From the NCBI RefSeq assembly GCF_000227135.1, contig NC_018259.1, forward strand, positions 1,514,476 to 1,559,911: a stretch of DNA of 45,436 nucleotides, read 5' to 3'. Origin of the DNA: Leishmania donovani. Taxonomy: Eukaryota; Euglenozoa; Kinetoplastea; Trypanosomatida; Trypanosomatidae. The notes beneath the pieces are model-generated. The model ran no database searches. It was not told where the DNA came from and saw only the letters and a list, made by a program, of their open reading frames with translations. Shown here piece by piece: positions 22,901 through 27,234 of this stretch. The position numbers were made by a program, and so were the translations under genes. How positions within the stretch are numbered: position 1 is the stretch's first letter; each line of letters begins with the position of its first letter.

Positions 22901-23393
22901 CGACGACAACGACGAGGTGGCCGCGCAGCAGCGGCGCACCATTGCCGAGCGGTGCCTCGTGCACTCGATGGATGAGCAGCTTAGCGCCATCCGCAGCGGC
23001 CTCTGGAAAACCCTTTCGCGCCGCGTTGTGCGATGCTTGTCATGGAGGGATCTAGAACATTTGGTGTGCGGCGAGAGCAACCTCACGCTGCAGGATTTGC
23101 AACGGTACATCCGCGTGCAGCTGACGGGGAGCCGCGAGGCGCACTTCTGGCAAATCGTTGAGCAGCTCTCGATGGAGCAGAGAGCCTCACTGATCTGCTT
23201 CGCCTCTGGACAGCGCCGACTGCCACTGATCCGACCCATCACAGTGGCTGAGAACAACGAAAGCGTCGACTACCTTCCCCGCGCTCAGGCGTGCGGGTCA
23301 CTGATCACCATTCCGCAGTACACCTCACTGGAAATGTTCAAGGAAAAGCTCCTTATGGCGCTTCAGCACCAGATGGAGATGGAGCTGGCGTGA
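10947..23393 (+). CDS. Giant HECT-type E3 ubiquitin ligase with SPRY, LamG-like and ZZ modules
   Basis: A 4148-residue E3 ubiquitin ligase, the largest gene in the window. Approximate layout: N-terminal unknown region; WD-like beta-propeller strands at 344-420; a concanavalin/LamG-like fold around 512-652 (FVLPMDEGTGMW); long helical region; SPRY-like modules near 1595-1750, 1942-2115, 2325-2500, perhaps 2590-2780, and a clear one at 3462-3622 (YYYEVTLPDRITSAYAIGWG); a ZZ-type zinc finger at 2528-2575 (CDGC, CNEC, CSSC, then HSNHSF); and the C-terminal HECT domain from about 3825. The catalytic cysteine is Cys4116 in LPRAQACGSLITIPQY, 32 residues from the end, as in active HECT ligases. It would accept ubiquitin from an E2 as a thioester and pass it to a substrate. 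No RCC1 repeats are seen, so it is not simply HERC1 or HERC2. The start is the first ATG; the in-frame extension to 10779 has no earlier ATG and lies over the splice signal. No frameshift or internal stop is present over 12.4 kb. Confidence 0.95.
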   Translation: MSFAGIDNWIGPLPGLRSTPPLQITLLGDTATATSAGDTVPARSTTYEAQYVECAPYQKGTMCIQDPGGESKGAMELDTVPLSQLYATGYRMYRKKHQQDSKQNFTLPTSPPDFDGDAPIDPQTVARHVRSLANAYNSVTPTPPPFLIYEQVILDAQDALKMTTEESNQSTVLRNDEARNSPALHTADNSIGDLFVNSSTFGSQLQSDALMMSVSLLNGMQAHVRSLQLLYQRLLSDANLSRALAPSVVKELLTQLDISVREATPPSAQVMERCSIAGLLVGRRHQLDEVLRYADILEHLTITSASIVPVAVPHAREIVQSFSLHAADICPITSPIDCFQDEPIKMKMVLGEGTGVQRFCVSPNQQYLATVGSQKVMMLNLSTGSLHAERELPEVVSGCWNATFSEDSTHLICTDASGLRHAVLTTDLATKEDRTTDCVSLVTDYHKGVLETTPSPLLPSGSAASLHMLEANAKAYTASFSRPFPDSVDCFSLCAHVYNDCAGTLIHIVPDTGESLSVEVSGNLLRLRQGSSVCRGVLPSTSQWYFLHAHWCRGVWAVSVNFSIVELSGPHYTQSQTMKIKMVECLRCTGHFGSMALWSGLNGPATVRRFFQERLVDSSVSPLFVLPMDEGTGMWLKETVGRQCLSLNTKSFTWDSSVVVPVATTNLSAVPLDDRALLSGRVLKSAYRLFVMLPPAEKGSDDLVAEVDRESNRIVRVYQCPRSCSENAYAILGDESELLVYQQRFSTFSSVRLFTRRRMEKELALCNPSEACPCVGSAPWLLQEIYRRIYTESYELERVLPENSPLSFCTLSSLAQALRLVKSSTPPLKVLAFMSLTLVHFRRLATLNDTRISDIAASLKASCSTIMELFTEKAFLEVTLKLYRVATAWSLTVEDQAEMLLHMDSGEQASLQWSYFSRERVHTVIRHIVQHRPEYIVSAARNLLHQCEREAVSDPGEPKSATHLMTSFVLAVMTTLHTHAAGKSQAYASQLLELFVDYMFRCKSLFIPARVDEQPNSALLTGVLPLLVTVANVCPAAVSAVTQEHLLELCDRLRAVQTSPEQVVGFSTREAYDMYVPNKEDNGIWRLCLDFSTARSVSLIKEASSPPVFVVQSDAQNGKPDNTVMDESSSFKKLDGGVLHIHGRGENSFTAIAQYEFLLDVSLASVMREAILRVLLAAAAELMQKPPTSSEIVIAPLFRYGLTTSVLTAHNVHTHGVPHENIFDFPLRVLEDRDEGKEFVDEVSKAMRGSILPSMRPAIRALLSILLHCGLTRGQAEDELKLRWFSGEWSTKLQGTTKTQTIVFLTSLARWMMECVFFEGDGATPMCGRRTSVRLENSLNGSRSLSERRGSTSSRRSVVKLSSQNDSLEQVRVLLAKGITPLMIQEDLISRARAAQNIEKGLRLLSRLLQIDPANLTEDFLTRALRVLYAFTCTDNCQHFTEVLCGAGVDAETAVRRAFHGALHSFFAVLKSSSSTVGYRAALTQKAFQGRALMLFHAILCLPWDEADCEEFKRSFETDNDILKFLESQMGSPTALAALTSPWRLRHEASRPAEDVTADQEQAVRTELLGAADFTSLSRVFPNDFSVVIPTIQTARSQFGVVMEKGSGAAVLVRADEGWQLNWKEGVPRVYYYEVKINSPINKFDVGVQLPRTELAVRGEDLFLSYSSLGDVHWGEQAQLPPFTEGDTVGCGIVATSRLLFYTLNGRFLSFAGRVNVPTNANADSALLYPVISFDDRSMVRVVVNFGIVPFAYDYRQLHPALTIEKGPTWYRITSTAEMVLHYLTARVCAVQESKSHSARGALTQVCDVVCRHVNSVTSSLMNIGIGGSSNSNSTTRVQQAVALTVAEYSIMVLISTIRHIATHGILLSEHISNMVFDAVSILMLLPLHSVQIATIGLLPDVIVHVKEVPDGKAAGNLVSTLFENANCATDSEDVIPFVPMWCECDASAMAIVNVQNAHMLQDAQRSIVLGNVLPRTGMVSFSVKVVRRNMSKGHSLKGGYFIGVSVAGLSPLTPTSNSQSWKAVNPPIVWAIQDTSPQLPHATNPTVKLNNFQRTFGNADVIRVVVDRDKRCIDFYREGEFLKTLFSNIPEDIDLVPFVQLYNDDAAAAISAGTMTAPITGPMLLGAASADVLRSMLTLDPFQCLVAQRLCEELSFQRFPKVTLLIFKSVPDPRLLQLRSSVGEEVTVTVSRLNDLRCKFTLGDKANYEHLYNMRTPAKPRTVCTFDIILPTSRLTGLSRCIDHLIAAAERMVVPRITVEALCCTEQDERCKIVLEEKDHWDFLFHGLRVGSFITVLRRLPSITAMHAPPIPHDYTFSAALSNPGFVLPSHYCGRLATVPTGAKGVSTPFIAIAEPAIPTGAKVSIRCQLIRGNQGQILGGGYYFGVCTPSFHWKHKDLNAHTGEVWALHDMDDSPWRLRHLRPDATFPVAAEPRCIIVSGDIIRLYIDRTARVMHAFRTPVNGDEVPLGLIFDNLPADGALYPFVNLFNTDAVAVFLPSNSTAPAIRLPCQKLPYALCTADERKACDGCNSNLGDARVSGRWFKCNECADYTLCSSCFLTCVHSNHSFTMMHGSPIAYSTTTPATVERGMEVTIPATSVMYLRSSGCRMHEAKMNCVAEAVEDNALCAWGLVSQDGSEPFSVVIDTVDGSPLSPDAPVLVGLGPAQEIVQSTRDKLRDKCLANIPTIATYCSDPSLRQPLENRSRDPYGFKRGSRITLKYDAAAGRITISRDWVVVGTKSVALKDSENAVQPIGCFVLLGKKGTTVSVFPERACTLTTTVEEVTGNILKTVGRDGSVWFVTRENCRLPLTPCRGLFQKSSLGYILMDHRLVQCRRQSWDNRLIRVQVLETEEVVSVPLHHYLINESSAISEEWFLCRRDRDEGATVEEGFVMSRLLLILSCLCENESLSHLVSLHQERLLSMTKRLATVNIENDAPVDSLDEIRASVASTANRRRWALEKRHIAPFVPVLNTDERKRRFQNGTLVHTVDSDDVFEVTFRRGESLTVRNTRSEFVSKVSYRNCVPLKQCGGRAWYTRRNGLPCSLYEHTVRLSSPAKASESVPLQDEWLGEVVFARTAKSLTVSLSPHGIGRADIAQGTTEETRLIVVYEHKRYSRVVRLFMRLYSADLECKLEQLVTSSGEGSLTPTRDYQDLVDFLNRAAEPVHDRPVAPGQEMYFGMVGFLDAEGLRLKGVFHCHQGKGGTFTLNSCRRFALLSPVSEKWMVEPLPDCLDASIPPAPHRNMRECTHRLVVLLARHLYLVTCSQIERRPADFLDHIFFFTSHPLADTLVRKDAGTHQLSVMLSEVNIRITDPSVKPWDAISLARLATNSLLLRPEAIHNVREHLLWDCLHGVVTAAHRCGRYHRHEVLRSITAFVQTRLQHTSIYQQLFSTLFSYVERWVVALPEDREMKKDVAAGIDLLLALGSPLDEQMRKIPVAPLHCLIDLWRSVTAEVALPRVVDELHLAIDPESPPVGTLCTFGDYVRQELKVGKVTSTCGTAGKGHYYYEVTLPDRITSAYAIGWGTAVHNEVPGQHVGSDRNSFAYNGTDINTRDGKEEYKIPTESIPGAVVGCLLNMEERTAAWSLNGVVGHFISIPISFTSNTPLFAFASIGTCSGMKVRLRANEFEYAPDGYTDLSGRFARPVVDSYNRDQRSLMDRQPYAFYLHLASFLSDVEDYLDDQAAQNQTASLSQLPEDPYKLFVHAYPLLQSYPPSALQKFAQVIAVTESCMATANNFVDLDEETVTGTLSQAFLSMKGLVRRSFRQRLLVNVAPLEAVSTVPTIFVRVTDLYSTLPRTTESALRHSILAQLYRQIGFLTEEQWAVSPLFKVNLHISGSGHAPVDMGGPYRQLWTFLAFELMQHPDKCYPNSDFHRNPLFVFVNNSQRISLVPDSQANSIYDLNLFTFFGKIMGHSARAKTPLDIDFSPFFWKFLVDDELTIKDFYTHVDSVVEATVRDDNFLLSGVADELIPGFAESVEWLDSDDNDEVAAQQRRTIAERCLVHSMDEQLSAIRSGLWKTLSRRVVRCLSWRDLEHLVCGESNLTLQDLQRYIRVQLTGSREAHFWQIVEQLSMEQRASLICFASGQRRLPLIRPITVAENNESVDYLPRAQACGSLITIPQYTSLEMFKEKLLMALQHQMEMELA

Positions 23394-24678
23394 TCCTTCT
23401 CGTGCCTGTACACCGATGCGTTTTTCTATGTTTACGTATCTGCGAGGCACTGCCGCCGCTCAGTTGTCCTGGCGTCATCGCTTCTCTTTTTATCCCCAAC
23501 ACCCTTCACGAACGGCGCGCTGCTGCTGAGGCGCGGGCCTCGCTCTTCTTTTCTCGTGCCCTTTCGGTGCTCTTCCCAAGGTGCGCTTGCTTCCGTTTTT
23601 ATGTTCTGTGCTCATCTGGGTGAGAGAGGCGGCATGGGGATCCCAAAAGATGGCAAGTGACGCACTCGCCTCGAACGCTGTAACCCAACCTGTGCTCGTG
23701 ATGTACATGCATGCATGTGCTGCTGCACGCGTGCGTGCACATCAGCAAGGCAAAAGATCAGAGCTTGCGCCACTGGCCGCGTGCCTTTGAAAGCCTCTTT
23801 TTCATTTGTGATTTCTTGTGCTCTTCCCTCATGCGTTGTCTTCCTGTGTGCTCTCTGATGTTCTATACCTTTCACCGCAGAGCCGGTGGTGCTCACTCGC
23901 ACTCTTATCTCTGCACTGCTTTATTTTCTTGCTGGGCTCCATTCATGGCCTGGCAGCATACGTGTATCTAGGCCTCTCTCTTTTCCGCGGTAGGCTTCTT
24001 CACCTTGGACGGGCTTTTCCCGGGCCTCCTTCCGCGCCCCCACCCCGTCCCTCATGATCCGCGCCTGTTTTTTGTTTTTATTTGCTCCCTTTCCATGTTG
24101 CTTGTGCACTTGTGCGCTACTGCGCCAGTGAGGGGGAGAGTGGAAGTCATACCCAGTTGAGGCGCTCGCACATGTCGATGGACCGGCGCCCAAGTGCGCC
24201 ACAGCACCGGGCATCCACAAGGGGTCAAGGAAAGACGTCGGGCACCTCAACGAATGACGCAGCGTGCACCAGTTACTGTGACCATTCCACTAATGTGGCC
24301 GACCGCATCATTTCTCGACCATCCATCCACCCACCCGCGCGCAAAAGAAGCGCCTGGACAAATCCGCGTCGACGGCCCCTTTGCTTGGCACACTATTGAC
24401 GAGGTGTGTGCGCGCCTCATACACTCTCCACCCCCGTATTCATATACGCAATACATACTGCCTCTGCCTCCACCATCACTATCTGACTTCTTCTACGGCA
24501 CGGCGCGCCGTTTGGCTCGCGTGCTCGTTGTCGTGCTCGTGTTTACCCCCTTCCCGCCGCCCCGGTGTGCGACATATCTGCGCTCTATGTACGTGTGTTC
24601 ATCCACCAAGTCTTTTTGCCATCTCCTGGCTCACAACTGGCGTCTGGAATAGAGGACGTGCGTCACGCGCCTGCTCAG
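23394..24678 (+). other. Intergenic region HECT - PPR/PIN gene
   Basis: About 1.3 kb with no supported gene: HECT 3'UTR and the leader of the next gene. Pyrimidine-rich patches occur around 23780-23880 and 24430-24560. Confidence 0.65.
24611..24652 (+). promoter_or_regulatory. Weak candidate trans-splice acceptor for the PPR/PIN gene
   Basis: After ccaccaag (AG at 24610) a tctttttgccatctcc run leads to an AG at 24652, 26 nt before the ATG. A third AG abuts the ATG itself (ctgctcag, 24678). Which is used cannot be told. Confidence 0.25.
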
Positions 24679-26349
24679 ATGTCGGCGCGCTTCATATCGA
24701 GAGCCCCCTCACCGTTCATACTAGCGGCTAGCAGGGCGCAGTCGTGGGTGGACGTGCTGCGAGCCTACTCCAAGTGCTGCGACTACCTACAAGGAGTCTA
24801 TCAGCCCACGTGTGTAGAGCTGGAGCACGGCCTGTCGTACATGCCAAACTCACAGAGCACGTCCTTGTTCTACTACGGTCTCATCAAGGCCCCGATAGCC
24901 CCTGCTACACCAGACAAGAGTCTCGTCCAGGCAGTGCTGAGACGCTACAAGGAGTGTGGAAGCGTTGCAGCGCTTCGGCGCGTTATCCAGGAAGATGTGA
25001 ACAGCGCAACCTTGGAAGGCGCAAGAGGGAAGCTCGCGCTGGCGTCCACTGCTGGTCTCTGGGAAGCGGCCCTCGAGACCTTGCTGAGTCATCCGCCGCT
25101 GATTGACAGCACAGTGCAGCGCCGTGTTGTGCTCTCAACACTGTGCAACAGCAACCAGTGGCGCTTGGCTCTTGGTGTGCTGTATATGGAACCGAAAGTG
25201 GATCTGCACCCCATCATGGTTCGGCCGCTCGTACGATGCTTCGGCCGCCTGCACGACCACCACTCTGCACTAAGACTAACAGCGGCAGCCCTGGCGGCTG
25301 GACACTCGATGAGCTCGCCTCTTTTCTCGGCGCTTTTGCCGACACTCCAGGAGACGGGAAAGTGGCAGCTAGCTCTGCATGTAGCGCACAAGCTGCAGCT
25401 ACTTTCAGCCACACGGGCGGAAGCGCGCACCAACGTATCGATCTACAATCAGCTGGTGGACTGCCTCTACGAAGCCGACGTCTACGCGGCCTTTCCCCTG
25501 GAGGATGTGATTCAACAAATCGTGGATCGCATGCGTCCCCGAGAGTTGGAGGAGAGGCATAGGAAAAGCCGAGCAAAGCAGTTCCGGCTGCATTCACCGG
25601 TAGATGTCTTCCAGCAGTTTCAGAGCGTTCTTATGGCACTGACAACCGTGTACAGCAAGGCCATGGGTGTGCCTCGCTGGTATTCTCGCTCCATCGGCAG
25701 CGTTGTAGACAGCGCCTTGCAGAAGAACACGGCTCTCCTTGTGCTTGACACGAACTTTTTGCTGCAGTTAGTGAAGAAACAGCTGCCGCTCGAGCACTTC
25801 TACGCGTACATGAAGCAGCAGTATCCGAATCTGCGACAGTACCACTTTTCCACGGTGGTCGTTCCCTTCACTACCGTGTCCGAAGCTCACGCGCACATCT
25901 GGGGCCCGAAAGAGCACTTCCCCGTCGATGTGCGAAAGCTGTTATGGTCACGGGCTGTGAGCCTGCTCCAGCAGCCCAATGTGTACGTCTTGTCCATTGC
26001 TGGAGAGTACCCGTGCTCTTCCCTGAACATCATCCCGCGGCTGGCATATCGGACAATGCCCGGCAACGTTGCCGGCGCTTTTCAGCGCGATCCTGACCTT
26101 CGAATTTTGAGCGTGTGTGCGACGCTCCAGCACTACTTACGAACGGCGAAGGTCACCGAGAACTTGGGAGGATCAACGGTGCCAGAGGGTGTGGCCCTCT
26201 TCTCGCTACTCAAGTATCATGTGCGGCGCTACTGCAACACAGTGAAGGGGCCCTGTGTGGACCGCTTGCTTCTCTGCACCTTGGACAAGCGGATGTCACG
26301 CGGTGCTGTACAGATGGGCGTACGAGTGTTCCCTTGCTTGTCCCCCTAG
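24679..26349 (+). CDS. PPR-like helical repeat protein with C-terminal PIN nuclease domain
   Basis: A 556-residue protein. The N-terminus (MSARFISRAPSPFILAASR) is basic, hydroxylated and free of acidic residues, like a mitochondrial targeting peptide. Residues about 60-310 are helical pairs with PPR character (for example WRLALGVLYMEP, HHSALRLTAAALAAG, WQLALHVAHKLQ). Residues about 350-550 show the PIN metallonuclease pattern: LLVLDTNFLL with Asp357, VVVPFTTVSEAHAH with Glu402, DPDLRILSVC with Asp471/Asp473, and LLLCTLDKRMSRGAVQMGV with Asp536. These four acidic positions are those that bind the metal ions in PIN RNases, so an active endoribonuclease is plausible. PRORP also joins PPR repeats to a nuclease, but of the NYN type with different motifs; this is not PRORP. 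Likely substrate: mitochondrial RNA (inference). The start is the only ATG before the conserved part. Confidence 0.8.
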   Translation: MSARFISRAPSPFILAASRAQSWVDVLRAYSKCCDYLQGVYQPTCVELEHGLSYMPNSQSTSLFYYGLIKAPIAPATPDKSLVQAVLRRYKECGSVAALRRVIQEDVNSATLEGARGKLALASTAGLWEAALETLLSHPPLIDSTVQRRVVLSTLCNSNQWRLALGVLYMEPKVDLHPIMVRPLVRCFGRLHDHHSALRLTAAALAAGHSMSSPLFSALLPTLQETGKWQLALHVAHKLQLLSATRAEARTNVSIYNQLVDCLYEADVYAAFPLEDVIQQIVDRMRPRELEERHRKSRAKQFRLHSPVDVFQQFQSVLMALTTVYSKAMGVPRWYSRSIGSVVDSALQKNTALLVLDTNFLLQLVKKQLPLEHFYAYMKQQYPNLRQYHFSTVVVPFTTVSEAHAHIWGPKEHFPVDVRKLLWSRAVSLLQQPNVYVLSIAGEYPCSSLNIIPRLAYRTMPGNVAGAFQRDPDLRILSVCATLQHYLRTAKVTENLGGSTVPEGVALFSLLKYHVRRYCNTVKGPCVDRLLLCTLDKRMSRGAVQMGVRVFPCLSP

Positions 26350-27234
26350 GCTTGCAGCACCACGGTGTTTTGTGCCGTATTTGTCCACTTCCCGTGCACC
26401 TGTGAGGCGGCGCTGGGCACCGGATACGATGCCGACATTTTGTCATGGATGTGCCGCTCTGCTCTCTGTAGCGCTGTGTCTTTGTGCCTCTTCAATCTCT
26501 ACGCAAGTGCTTGGCGGCATTCGAGTGCGGCTCGTCCGGTACTGCTGTCTCGCGCCTCTCCCTCACCGTCTTCCTCGCGCTGCCTACCTACCCTGACGGC
26601 GGGAATCTCATCTGCCCCTCTTACTCTCTCACAGAACAACAGCAGCAACAAATCAGTCCTTTCTAATGCACAATACAGAGCCGTCACGCGCTCCGAAAGC
26701 ACAACGCACCGAGCCGCTCCCCGCTCCCTTTCCGCTCTCCGTTACCGCTGTATCTGCAGCCCCTACACGCGCTTGACGTGGGCAACGAGAATCGGAGAGC
26801 ACGTCGACAAGCTGACGGGCAGCTAGCCCGGTGGTGTGCATAACAGCGAATCGGCATGCTGTACCCGCTGGCTTTTTCCACGGAACCGAGCGGGACCGCT
26901 GACGTCGCGCGTGCCTTTACATGCCTCTCACGCTCTTCACAAACGAACGTTTCGGTGTGCCTTGTTCGCGCTCTCCTCGCTCCACTATCTTTCTTGCTTC
27001 CATATTTCCTGAGGACACATATGCTATTCCACGCCCCCCCCCTCACCGACCCACACACATGCATGCCCGCGCGCTGAGAACAACAAGAAAAAAGAACGTC
27101 GATTCGCCGTGACCGGTGCAGCTCTGCCACATTTCTGCGACTAACCTTTGCCATCCGTATGCCGATGACCTGCTGCACAGACTTCGCTACGACGCCTCAT
27201 CGTTCTCGTTAACGCGCGAAGTCAATCGCTTAGT
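26350..27234 (+). other. Intergenic region PPR/PIN gene - HAT gene
   Basis: About 0.9 kb with no supported gene. It holds a pyrimidine tract and AG ending at 27013 (listed separately) and a short cag/caa-rich stretch near 26637-26651. Confidence 0.65.
26961..27013 (+). promoter_or_regulatory. Candidate trans-splice acceptor for the HAT-repeat gene
   Basis: About 50 bases of pyrimidine-rich sequence (ctctcctcgctccactatc and onward) end at cctgag, AG at 27012-27013, giving a 221-nt 5'UTR. Confidence 0.5.

Noticed and set aside
24679..26349. PRORP (protein-only RNase P)
   Set aside because: The nuclease part has PIN motifs (VLDTNFLL, TLDKRM) and lacks the NYN signature and zinc-binding residues of PRORP.
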